Assembly (NCBI RefSeq): GCF_963583255.1
Contig: NC_084815.1
Location: 13,067,724 to 13,131,723 of the forward strand
DNA: 64,000 nucleotides
Direction of reading: 5' to 3'
Source of the DNA: Pyrus communis
Taxonomy: Eukaryota; Streptophyta; Magnoliopsida; Rosales; Rosaceae
Within the stretch, counting starts at the first letter, position 1; the number at the start of each line of letters is the position of its first letter. Below are positions 1 through 10,157 of this stretch, piece by piece. The notes under the pieces are model-generated. The model saw only the letters and a program-made list of their open reading frames with translations, had not been told where the DNA came from and did not search any database. The position numbers and the translations under genes are program-made.

Positions 1-107
1 TTTATTTATTCGTACTTTTCTTATTATTTTTGCTTCCGTACTGTGCACATGGCTACGTCACCCTCACGTGACGGCCATCACGCCTTAATTTCGGTCGGGG
101 TGTGTCA
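1..107 (+). mobile_element. 3' end of a large LTR (family H), cut by window edge
   Basis: The last 107 bases match the end of the complete solo LTR at 55948-58290 almost base for base, including the 'cacatggctacgtcaccctc' stretch, the ACGTGACGGCC segment and the terminal ...GGGGTGTGTCA. The element must end at 107, and cctac (108-112) is the expected site of its target duplication. Only the right end lies in the window, so it cannot be told whether this is a solo LTR or part of a longer element. Confidence 0.8.
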
Positions 108-639
108 CCTACTATATAGTGTATTCAATCAATATTCATTGACATAAAATTACTAATTTACATGGCTTTTAGACATCACTTGTCACATTAAATCATATGT
201 ATCAAAACGTGATAAGACTGGAAATTCCCTAAATTAACCTTACCATTTCAGATATTTTCTTGTGTTTTCTTCTTCATTTTATCCTCACCATGGCAATCTC
301 GAAATCGATTAAGTTGAAATTTACGCTTCCTATTTTAACCGAAAGCCTATACGAAGGTGTTTAGCTTGTGATAGCAAAAGACGCAAGGTACATGAGAATT
401 ACAATGGGCATACATTGGGAGATTGTGAGCGGGTGCTAGATATTGAAACGTAAGGTTTTGAGAGCAAAGGGTCTTTTCCCTTTTTTTTTTTTATGTGAGG
501 TGTTTTGTTATTTGGATGATTATGTTTCTTTTTGAGTTCATCGATAACAAGATTTATTTTGACTTTGTACAACTTGATTTTCTTTTATTCGATCGATTTT
601 AGAACAATTTAAATTACAAGGAGAAACAGGCACAATGTT
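108..639. other. AT-rich spacer, nothing recognised
   Basis: No coding region, RNA gene or clear repeat boundary is visible. There is a short poly-T run near 480-492. It is probably decayed transposon sequence between LTR H and the gypsy-type LTR that follows. Confidence 0.4.
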
Positions 640-874
640 CTATTCAATGAAGAGAAATGTGAAGCCTAGATCATCCAAAAATTATAGAGGCGACATGTGG
701 ACTTTTACTCAAGAAAGATAATTTTGCTCTCATTAAATTGACAGGCTTCCCAGATAATCCCATGTGTAGCTCAGCACCCCTCAAGGTCCAAGCAGCTAAA
801 TACGATTGTTCACAGCTCACCTGCCTATGACAAGAAAAAGTCAAAGCATTAAAGATAAGGATTAATTACCCAAA

Positions 875-2360
875 GGGGAATTTTAGTTAAACTCGTATAA
901 TTTATTTTTACACCCAACTTATTCTCTACACCCATATTATTTTTAATTAAACAATTAATATCTCTATAAACCCAATTTTACTACCTAAACTACCCTCACA
1001 AACCCAATTCAAAATGTAAATTTATCTTTACAACCATTTAGAAAATAAAATTCCAAATTAAATAATTTGGTAAAGTTTCTACTTATTTATGAGAATGAAA
1101 GCTTTTTGGTCTTCGACTTATGTGAATAAGTTGAATAATTTCATGAAGTTTCTACTTATTTATGAATCTTGCGTATAAACGTTATATATGCATCCAAACA
1201 TGTCTAAAAAGTAAAACTTTCTTGTGAGTCTGACAGAAGAAAGAACACGCTTCCTATACTCTCTACTAGCTGCAATGACTATTCCAATCTAAACACTCGA
1301 AAATATGCACTCAGGCACACAAGGCAGTCCACCTTGTCTACTTTTCATGTCCCCGTAGTTTTTATTTTCCAGCATAAGGTGTCTGCTTTCATATGCTTTC
1401 CTCACCACCAGCTAAAGAGACGGGGTTTCACCACCAGTCAAAGAGGATACTTGACATCTTCTTTCCTCACTACGAAATTTAAGGTCATGACTCCTAAGGG
1501 TGGGTTTAAAAAACTAAAAACTGAAAAAAACAGGACCGAACAATGAACCGAAACCGAAAAACCAAAAATTGAAAAAAAAACCGAACCGAAAAAAAAAAAC
1601 AGAACCAAGCCAAGCATCATTGGTTCGGTTTCAGTTTTGGAGGTTCAAAAACCAAACCAAACCAAACCGAATCTCTTTACATTTTATGGATGTATGCCCA
1701 TAATGTTTTTTTTGTGAAACTTTGTTGTCAAGTTTGAAACTAAGCCTAGGGATTTTTTTAAAGAGCATACTTAGTTCAGTTAGGAAGTATATTCCATTGG
1801 TTATAGAGGAAAGTTTTGGAAGGCATTGGAACTTGGAAGAGTTTCTCTATTTGTTGCTTTTTGAATGGATACAGTGATCATTTTTCTTTACAATTGAGAT
1901 TGTTAATCGAATAGGATTGGTTTATATGATCTTGTATATGTACTACTACCTTCCACTTTCTCCATTTTCTTATTATTAGTCTAACAATGCAAGCCTTTTT
2001 TCTAAATTCCATATTAAAAAAAATAAAAAATAAAAGTTTTACCAAATAAAAAATAAAAATACCGAAACCAAACTGAACAAAACCAAACCAAAAGAAAATC
2101 GAACCAAACCGAACCGAAGTTTTGATTCGATTTCAGTTTTGGCAGAAATCCAAACCGAATGGAATCGAACCCACCCCTAATGGCTCCTTTGTTTGCTGTT
2201 TATCCAAGGATTTTGGTGTGGCTTATTGATAAAATTTAGTTTTATGGTTAATTTCATTTTGTACTTGATGGTAATTATGTAATAGGGTAAAATGACAATT
2301 AACATTTAAATTTTAAGTTGGGTGTAAAAAGAGGTTATATGGGTTTAAATAAAATTTTCT
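875..2360. mobile_element. Mutator-like non-autonomous element (carries a hAT-like element)
   Basis: The 9-bp direct repeat ttacccaaa lies at 866-874 and 2361-2369. Just inside are inverted repeats of about 45 bp, both ending in TTTTTACACCCAACTT when read inward. A 9-bp duplication with long terminal inverted repeats is the Mutator-like signature. No transposase is encoded. Without the nested element at 1495-2179 it is about 800 bp. Confidence 0.75.
1495..2179. mobile_element. hAT-like non-autonomous element, CCGAACC-rich
   Basis: It begins TAAGGGTGGGTT and ends AACCCACCCCTA. It is flanked by near-identical 8-bp repeats, atgactcc (1487-1494) and atggctcc (2180-2187), the duplication size typical of hAT. 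The subterminal zones are dense in CCGAACC/AACCAAA words on one side and TTCGGTTT on the other, a vocabulary common to a widespread plant repeat. The centre is AT-rich and encodes nothing. Confidence 0.7.
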
Positions 2361-2710
2361 TTACCCAAATCCTATCTTTAATACATTTCCAATTGAAGAT
2401 TGACTCCATTCAAGTAAGTAATCTCTATTTAAATCAATTAGGGATATTTACACCATTATCTCAAGATATTATTTCCTATTTAATATCTTGAGAATATTCT
2501 CTTCCCCTATATATACCTCCATCTCTACCAAATTTCAGTAGCTTTTTTTACCCCTAAAAGCTCCAAACACATACTCTTTTCAGAGAAACTAACTTAGACA
2601 TTGGAGATCCACTGGCCTAACCTCCTTCCCCCATCTCGTGGGCACGTGAGCCTTAGGTCTTTGATCAAGGGTGTTGATTGTTTTGCAGGTGTATTTTCGT
2701 CAAAACAAAT

Positions 2711-3289
2711 GATGGAGAAAATTTACATCGACAATTACTGTACATACCACTTTTTATACACCACATTTTTACCATCTCTCATAAAGACAGGATGCACCAA
2801 TACAAGTAGTTCACGCTTCTATTATAAATGGTACAAATGTATACAAATTTGCACTTTTCTTTTCACCTTGCATTAATAAGAGCTGTTAATACACTAGTAT
2901 AGGTAATGTTAAGAAGGAGCTATACACGGTCTACCATATAGAGCCAAATTGAACTTTGGGAGGACTTTATGTCAATCGGTCATTTTTCCTTCAATATATA
3001 GATATAAACCTAGATTAGCTATCTAGAGCTCTGTCCCACATCCAGCGCTGCATATAGAGTCTTGGTGTCCTTTGAGCAGCCATATCTGATGGACTAATTC
3101 TTAGAGTGACAGAAGCATCTTAAACTTGTTCAACTAAATATAAGATCTTAAAATTTGGCCACTAATACTTTCTAAGTTGTTATTTGTGTTCTTATACAAC
3201 CTAGCTAGAACAGACTATTTAAGTATACGCAGCCGTTTAGCCACCTTGTTAGGGTTAACTTAAAGTTATATGTCTGCAAACCCAAATTG
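2711..3289. other. AT-rich spacer, nothing recognised
   Basis: No convincing coding sequence, RNA gene or repeat terminus. It lies between the gypsy-type LTR and the left target duplication of LARD element A. Confidence 0.4.
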
Positions 3290-3294
3290 CTATA

Positions 3295-4789
3295 TGATAG
3301 GAGCATATTTATGCGACTTAAATGGCTTGTTCTCGTACATTTACGTTATGTTTCTTTAGTTATTTTAGTTCTTTATGCTTCTTTTGTGTGTTTTCAGGTT
3401 CTAAGGGCAAAGTATGCAAAAGGATGCCTTTTGGAGCCTTTTGGAGCAAATTAGAGATTGGAATGGATATCATATGCTTGGAGCCAAAAGGATGGACGAA
3501 ATTGAAGACTTGAAGTAGGAAAGTTAAATCCTAAAAAGACCTCATGTTTGAGCATCATTGAAAACTCCTACGCATTTTAGAACACAAAAACAACATTCCT
3601 AGCAACCTTAGGACATTGTCGTGTGTTTCCTTGTGTCTCCCTTCCTTGCCATGCAAGGAAGGGCTTTGTTCCCTATTTTAAATACTTAAACACTACCACT
3701 TATCATTCACCACATATCATTCACCACTTATCATATCATACATTCATTTATCACTTAACATATCATACACTTATCACTTATCACTCATAATCATCTACAC
3801 ATTTCAACCATTTAAACACATGTACTTCACCTACAACATCCACCTACTTCACCTACAAATGACATAGCCATATGTTCCCTCCACTACTCCTATAAATACC
3901 CTTGCATTCATTCACTCCCCACTCGATCTCTCCATTTCTCACACCACAACTAACACAAACACTTCCCCTTAGAATCCAAAACCGTGAGTCCCCATTCCAC
4001 CATTCCTCATCCATTTCCATAATTCCCCAAACCTCACCTTAGACCTTGTGCTACAACAACGAGGAAGATAAGAGGGCCTAAACGTTCATACAATTCAAGT
4101 TTGAGTTGTTGGAATGTTTAGGTGTTTCTTTGATTTCAAAGTTTAAATTCAATTCTCTTTGTTTTATACGTATGAGGAATGGAAGAGAAGAATGCCTAAA
4201 TGTTCATACAATTCAAGTTTGAGTTGTTGGAATGTTTAGGTGTTTCTTTGATTTCAAAGTAATGAGGAACTAATCCCCCTTTAGCTAGGGGGTGATTCGA
4301 AACTATGTTTATACTTGCAATATGAATTGATTAACTTTCGTTGAGTTTCATAATTTATCGAAAGACCAACTGAGAATCAATCTTGTATGCAAGTGTAACA
4401 TGTGTGGAGAAGAACCCCTTGGCTATTCCATCATCCATATTTTCATCACATTTATATTTACGTTTTGCCTTTAATTACAATTTGTGCAATTTAGCTAATT
4501 TCGTCAAATCAAACCCCACCTTTACTTTCCTGTTCTTTAGTGCTTAGAATCTGTTTAGTTTATGTTTTAAAGTATTTTTTTGTTTTTGGTTTGTCTTAGT
4601 GTTTTAAACTTTAATTTTGCATTCTTTGAGTCTAGTTTAGTGTTTTAAACTTTATTTTACGTTTTTGAGTCAGTTTCCAAGAGATTTGCAATCCCTCCTA
4701 ATCCCCGGTCCAGAACGATCCCTACTTATACTTATACTATAATTTGACAAAAAGAGGGTTTAATTTGTGCGCGTATAAATCTCGCATCA
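3295..4789 (+). repeat. 5' LTR of element A
   Basis: It starts TGATAGGAGCATA and ends TCTCGCATCA. It contains a TTATCA/CATTCA-rich minisatellite (about 3698-3800), a TATA box TATAAATA (3891-3898), and a 60-bp unit 'cctaaa(c/t)gttcatacaat...' repeated at about 4077 and 4194. An apparent 63-codon ORF at 3322-3513 recurs in every LTR copy of the family. Confidence 0.92.
3891..3898 (+). promoter_or_regulatory. Probable LTR promoter TATA box
   Basis: TATAAATA follows a CACC/TATCA-rich upstream segment and precedes a CT-rich leader. It lies in the middle of the 5' LTR, where the U3/R boundary would be expected. The 3' LTR has the same motif near 10775. Transcription from here is inferred. Confidence 0.6.
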
Positions 4790-4794
4790 AATTT

Positions 4795-4812
4795 TGGCGC
4801 CGTTGCCGGGGA
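4795..4812 (+). other. Primer-binding site, tRNA-Asp type
   Basis: TGGCGCCGTTGCCGGGGA begins five bases after the 5' LTR. It is complementary to the 3' end of plant tRNA-Asp (GTC), the primer typical of Athila-clade Ty3/gypsy elements. The same site occurs in reverse orientation in element B at 28652-28669. Confidence 0.9.
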
Positions 4813-4967
4813 TTAGCAACTTTGCTAATCCCTTGGTTCTTTTCTTTTTTTTGGTTTAGTTGTTTTCGTTTTAGTTTCTGACTTAGTGTTGTTTTCTTTG
4901 TTTGTTGTTACTTTTGATATTTGATTTAGTTCTCTTTCTTTGATTTTAGGTACTAGAGAAGTAAGAT

Positions 4968-6302
4968 ATGGATTTTGCTAGCATTCAAGCTCAATTGGCA
5001 AATCTTACTTCTAAATTGTTGCCGTATGCCGAAAGGACCACAATGCAGAGTGTCCCTACATTTGGTGCTTCATATAGGCAAGGATTTCAAGCCAATCAAT
5101 GTCCACAAAGAGATTGGAGGGATCATTCAAACTCTATATGGTGGGAAGATCAACAAGTTCAACGTGAAGCATATTGGCAACCATATGAGGAGTTCTATTC
5201 AAGACCTATGCAGCCACCACAACTTCATATGCAATATGCTCAATTAAATTCAAGTTCGCCAATAGATTATATTCAAATTCTTAATGAAATAAATTCTTTG
5301 GCGCAGGGGTCACAAAATCAAGCCAAGGAGGCTCAACAAGAAGCATATTGGCAACCATATGAGGAGTTCAATACAACACCTATGCAGCCACCACAACCTC
5401 CCCCACAACAATTCCAATCAAGTTCAAGTATGTCCATGGATAATGATAAAAAATTTCAATTACTAACCTCTTTGACGCAGGACGAACAAAATCAAGACAA
5501 GAAGTTGGGTAAATTGGACGAGCAATTTGGGCAGATTATGGAGTTCATGAAACAAATTCAAGAGCAAAGTGAACTTTCCAACTCAACTATTGAAAACTCG
5601 AAGGAAGATTTTGAAATCCATAATGCTATCACTTTGGGAAGTGCTATGGAGGTTGGAGCTGACCTAAAAATGTCCAAACATAGCCTAGAAGTGGATGAAG
5701 AGCTGCTAATTGAGGAGGAAGAAGAAGACATGCACACGGCAACGGTAGAACAACCCTTGCCGCAGCCCCCTAAGCCCTCTAAACCACCCACCACCAGTAA
5801 GGACGTCCCAATTCCATGTTATTCTGATGTTATTCCACCCAATGTCCCTTTTCCTAGCAGGTTTTTGATTCCCAACCAAGAAGAGAGTAAAAAGGACATC
5901 GTGGAAGCCTTCCCAAAGGAGCAAAATGCTATTCAAATTCTTGGTGCAACACAGCAAGTTTTAGATGGTGTTGAATTCTTCAAAGGACTTTGTACACCAA
6001 GAAGAATGATTCAAGAGAAGGTAGTGGCTGGAGAAGATGTAGAAGGCATCAAAGAGGACATATTTGAAACCACAATTCCCAAGGAAGTTGGATTTTATGA
6101 CACGGGACAAGTCATAACTTTCGAAGGGGTGTTTATTCTGGAGTTCATTTTGGAGCACACAGGTAAGCCGCCTCCCCGAATTTCAATTTTCTTTTATACT
6201 AACATGTGGTTAATGATTCAGGCACCCAATCTGGAATTTAAACTATTACTGGATCATTTCAAGTATCACCGCCCATTCAAAGATAAATTCCATGCCGTTT
6301 GA
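4968..6302 (+). CDS. Gag-like protein of LARD element A (Athila gag/pre-protease remnant)
   Basis: This 444-codon ORF starts at the first ATG after the primer site and leader. It is hydrophilic and rich in Gln, Pro and Glu. Near residues 50-60 is an RDHSNSIWW block, resembling the 'HPNxSW' segment at the end of plant gypsy gag. Two QxEAYWQPYEEF repeats follow. Later it resembles the spacer before protease in Athila polyproteins: NAITLGSAMEV (~219, family AITLRSGKEV), PFPSRF (~294) and FFKGLCTPRR (~337). There is no zinc knuckle and no protease active site. The element B counterpart (28544-27420) is 374 codons and strongly diverged. It could be a relic with an open frame or a working non-autonomous gag; the sequence does not decide. 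Confidence 0.65.
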   Translation: MDFASIQAQLANLTSKLLPYAERTTMQSVPTFGASYRQGFQANQCPQRDWRDHSNSIWWEDQQVQREAYWQPYEEFYSRPMQPPQLHMQYAQLNSSSPIDYIQILNEINSLAQGSQNQAKEAQQEAYWQPYEEFNTTPMQPPQPPPQQFQSSSSMSMDNDKKFQLLTSLTQDEQNQDKKLGKLDEQFGQIMEFMKQIQEQSELSNSTIENSKEDFEIHNAITLGSAMEVGADLKMSKHSLEVDEELLIEEEEEDMHTATVEQPLPQPPKPSKPPTTSKDVPIPCYSDVIPPNVPFPSRFLIPNQEESKKDIVEAFPKEQNAIQILGATQQVLDGVEFFKGLCTPRRMIQEKVVAGEDVEGIKEDIFETTIPKEVGFYDTGQVITFEGVFILEFILEHTGKPPPRISIFFYTNMWLMIQAPNLEFKLLLDHFKYHRPFKDKFHAV

Positions 6303-6311
6303 TTTTATTTA

Positions 6312-6346
<35 letters not shown>

Positions 6347-6372
6347 TACTAAACATGGAGAAAAGTGGAGCT

Positions 6373-7044
6373 TCACAAAGGTTGTTTACGTGAAGCCCCA
6401 CTACGAGGCGCAGAAGCGGAAGGCGCAGAAGCGGGAGGCATAGAAGCGGGAGGCATCGGAGCGGAAGCCATCGGAGCGGGAGGCATCGGAGCTAGAGCAT
6501 TCCAGGCCTCAATACTTGGCCAAGCGCTGGATGACCCAGGAAAAAGGTGCCTCTGGAGATAAGACGCAAGCCTTTGACGGTCATTGTGAATTCGACCCTC
6601 AGATTCTTGCAGCTCATCAAGCTTCCTCTTCATGCCCGCCGAATAGTTATTTGCAAGCACATGCAAACTTCTATTCTCGTACTTAAGCTGTTTGATTTCC
6701 TGCTTAAGACTTTCCACCTCTACCATCAACGATTCCACTTGGCGGGACCGAGCAAGCAAGCGTTGGCCCATGTTGGACACAGAGCTCGCACACTGAACAC
6801 TAAGTACGAGGGACTCTTGAACGGCCAACTCATCGGACCGTCCTGACAGCAGCCTACTATCTTTTGGAGTGAGGAGGTTCCTAGCTACTATTGTAGCTGT
6901 TGTGGCGTCCTGCATCACAGAGTCTTCACCTGAAAGAGGACCGTTAGAAGATAAAAAAGAAGGACGCCATACATTACCTTGACGGGGCGCAACCGGATCG
7001 CTGCTGAGACTCAAATCTAAGCTAAGGTTCGATGAGTTTGCCAT
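6373..7044 (-). CDS. Antisense coiled-coil protein of LARD element A
   Basis: The ORF runs opposite to the element's own transcript. I take the ATG at 7044 (223 codons), because the longer frame begins at a TTG. Residues 1-60 are Ser/Leu rich. Residues about 98-165 form a probable coiled coil (VESLMVEVESLKQEIKQL and on). Residues 186-213 are a Pro/Ala/Met/Ser repeat, and the tail is basic (RSGASRK). No catalytic motif or membrane segment is seen. A near-identical copy in element B (26628-27299) has the same length, with only four substitutions before residue 185. Tat-lineage elements are known to carry extra antisense ORFs near the 3' side, so this may be analogous; I cannot show homology. 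Function unknown. Confidence 0.7.
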   Translation of the reverse strand: MANSSNLSLDLSLSSDPVAPRQGNVWRPSFLSSNGPLSGEDSVMQDATTATIVARNLLTPKDSRLLSGRSDELAVQESLVLSVQCASSVSNMGQRLLARSRQVESLMVEVESLKQEIKQLKYENRSLHVLANNYSAGMKRKLDELQESEGRIHNDRQRLASYLQRHLFPGSSSAWPSIEAWNALAPMPPAPMASAPMPPASMPPASAPSASAPRSGASRKQPL

Positions 7045-8110
7045 TTTTTTCAAAAGTGTTCAAAGAGAATGGGTGGATGGAGTTAAATTTCGAAGGGCCG
7101 GAGACGATTTTCAAGAATGGGAGATCTTCAGAGTGTGTATGTTGGCGGTGATCGATAGCTCTATAAAAAGCCAAGGCGACGCGTCCACCGGTTCAAAGAG
7201 CCGGATTTTCCGGCGTAAGTTAGGCGACGCTCCCTCGGCTTTTCAGAAAACGCGTTCAACTTTGTCAAAAGATTTCTGACAAAGCTGAAAACACGTGGAG
7301 GCCATCATCGCAACTACACATCTTTAGCCGACAAGCGCAAAGTTCGGCGACGCTTTCTCTGCTTTTCAGAAAACGCGTGCAGCTTTGTCAAAAGGAGCCG
7401 CATCCGCACTACTACGTGTCGTTCAGAAAGCAAAGGGGCGTCGTTCAGAAATCGAAGGGGCGCCTGCTCAGAAATCGAAGAGGCGTATTCAAAGATCGAA
7501 GAAGCGCCACTATTTCAAAAAGCCGGAATTGCGGGATCAAAACGTTTGTCGACAAGGGTAAAAAGTACCACCACTTGATATTATCTCTATATATGTCGAC
7601 CTTCGTCTTTTATGGCAGGGCAAACCTGAAGAAAATGCCCAACTCTCCCTCACCTCTGAGGGTGCACTCCCAGCAAAGCCTTTCGAAATACTAAATTCTT
7701 TCTTCTTCCCCAAAGATGATACCAGATGCCTGGAGTACATATGACCCAGGAGGAAACGGCGGATTGAAGCATGTGCTGATTCATTCACCGCTTCTTCAAA
7801 AGCAAAGGTATCTCATATCATTAAGGTCAAAAGCAAAAGTATCTCATATCATGCTCTTTCCCTGTCTTTTTCTTTGTCCTTGTTCTTACTCGCATGGCAA
7901 AGTAAAAGAAGCAATCAGCCGGCACTTGGAGTCAGTCTTCCGTTCTGGAGCCAACTGCCTGGAATCTATTCCTGATTGCTTACCTAGCGTTGCTCTCGAG
8001 TAGTCATCTTCAACGATTGATACACTTCCGGAGAAGGGACCACTTCTGCAAAGGGGAGCGAGTAAGGCAAGTGAAAATGATACATTGAAGCATGTGGAGA
8101 CAAACATAGG
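7045..8110 (-). promoter_or_regulatory. Putative promoter and leader of the antisense ORF
   Basis: Read on the minus strand, upstream of the antisense ATG there is a TATA-like TTTTTATAGAGC about 115 bp away (7157-7170). Further upstream are an inverted pair built on 'tttgtcaaaag' / 'tctgacaaagctgaaaac' (about 7245-7300), an ACACGTGG G-box-like word (~7290), and a tandem run of CAGAAATCGAAGGGGCG units (about 7415-7510). The same layout precedes the ORF in element B. Promoter activity is inferred. Confidence 0.4.
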
Positions 8111-10157
8111 TTGAGTTATCCTCCAACCCTTTTCAATACGAATTGGAAAGATTGAACAAAGAAACAGATAAAAGGGATAAGCTCAGACCTTCGGGGGAGA
8201 CCAAATGAACCATCATGCTGCCCAGTTCAAGAAGTAGCACAAAGGAAAATCAATGATGGGCGGCAACCAGTTCGAGAGTAAGCCTGTGGAATCATCAAGA
8301 TCAAGCCTCAATGCAATCAACAAAGAGAAGATGGAATTTACACTCCATAACCAGATTTGCGTCCCTAAACTCTTCTCTTTGTTAATTACATTTTGCCATG
8401 TTTAGTATGTTTAAATGCTTTTTGTGTGTTTACTTATGTTTTGTGTGAATCTATGCTTAAAACATTGAGGACAATGTTTGATTTAAGTGTGGGGGGGTAA
8501 CTAAGTATATTTAATGCAAATACGTGGGATTTTATCCACCATAACTTCTAATGTTGTTCCTTGCTGTTTTAAGGTGTTTTTAAGTTGTTTTAGAGTGTTT
8601 TAGTGTGTTTTGTTTTATAATTCGAAAATCCCATAAAAATTTGAAAAATTGTTTTGAAAAACCCAAAAAGAGTTGTTTTAAAAGTCGTTTTTGTGTGTTT
8701 GTGTCTTAGGGTACCTTCCAACACAATGATAAGGATTTGGTTTATAATTGCATGACGGTTAGAAAGAGTTATAAACATAGAGAAAAGTTTGATTTACTCT
8801 TGGTATATGCTTGGTTATGGTTATAATGTATGACTTCACATGCAATCATAAAAGAAAAATTCGTTTTTGTAACATGCTTGAAGGAAGAAACTCAAACAAA
8901 CGCTACATCCCTGTGAGACTCGAGCCATTACTTTCTTTGGAGAGTTATTTTCTGTGATTCTTTATTTTCTAAAGTTGTTGCATGATCTCATTATTCCTTG
9001 CTTGGTTGCTACTTAGAATGCAATTGTATCATGATAGAACTAAATGCTAGAACCCATGCCCATTTCATTCAAAGCATGTTATTGATTTGCATAACACATA
9101 TTCAAGAAGAAGTTGTGTAGTGACCACCACCATAGCCAAATAGCCTTACTCCCCATACTTCGTATATGTTGTAAGTTTTAACCCCGTTGAGCCTTGTTTA
9201 GCCTTTATTCTTTGTTTACCCACATTTTCCTCACCTAGCCTAGTTTAGGACAATCCCCACCCTTGTTCTTAAAAGATAGTGAGCATGACTTAATTGAATT
9301 CCTTTTGAGTTACATTATGAAAGAAAATAAGTGTGGGGGAGAGAATGTTTAAGTGTTTATGTTTTGAGATTCAAAAAAAAAAAAAAAGAGAAAAGAAAGA
9401 AAAAAAAAGAAAAAAAAATGAAAGAATAAGTGATTGAAGAAAGGTTCCAAAACACCAATTCTGGGCGTAAATTGTCTAAATTCTCCCTTTTTGTTCAAAA
9501 GTTGAGTTTTCATTCAAAAGTGAATTCTAAGTTGATTCAAATGCTTTGCTCACTATTTCTTTAAAAACCTTTGTTTTCCATATCCCTTCTTTGTTATCCA
9601 CATACCCCAAGCCCCGTTACAACCCTTGACTTCTATCTTGAGTGTTGTGTATTTCAATTTGTGGAGTTTGAACTTGGTATGAGCATATGGTATCACTGGT
9701 TCTCGCGTCTAAGTAGTAGCATTCCATTCATGAATCATATCTAAACATGCTTATTAACTCCAGAAATTGCTTCCTTTGAAATACATATATGTGAGTGTTC
9801 GTTTTTATGATTACATCAATCTTCTCACATATACCTAGTGTAGGGTGTGTAGTCAAAAAATCTGTGTGAAAAACGAGAGTACATCTAGTAAGAAATTGAG
9901 GGAATTCTCTAAGGCATGTTACTACATTCAAAACATGGTTTTAAATGCTTAATTGTGAACTAGTATGTGGTGACTATGAGTAAGAATGTACTTAAGTGTA
10001 AAGATGGCTCAAATCTGTGAGAATAATGATTTTTAATTTGTCATGTGCATTGGAAGTCCCTGATACGATTGTTGGAAGGTGTAGGTTGTGTTTTGTTCTT
10101 TTTGTTTTGTTTTTCTGTTTTGCTCGAGGACTAGCAAAAGCTAAGTGTGGGGGTATT
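8111..10157 (+). other. Non-coding 3' internal region of element A
   Basis: No long ORF. Three AAGTGTGGGGG-type purine tracts occur, at about 8487, 9330 and 10143. Only the last adjoins the 3' LTR and is the functional position for a polypurine tract. An A-rich run lies at 9371-9420. Part of the matching region in element B (23638-25270) looks only about 80-85% similar by eye. Confidence 0.6.

Larger units (their letters stand above)
640..2710 (+). mobile_element. Degenerate Ty3/gypsy-type LTR, split by insertions
   Basis: Two blocks, about 640-865 and 2370-2710, read as one LTR once the insertion at 875-2360 is removed. The join is at 'aaagataaggattaa' on the left and 'tcctatctttaatac' on the right. 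The right block has a TATA-like CTATATATACC near 2510, then a leader and the phrase 'gggtgttgattgttttgcag', which I associate with Tat-lineage gypsy LTRs of Rosaceae. Neither terminus is clean, so the ends are approximate. Confidence 0.5.

Noticed and set aside
4795..4812. tRNA-Asp-like sequence
   Set aside because: It is only the 18-bp complement of the tRNA 3' end beside an LTR, i.e. a primer site; no cloverleaf is present.
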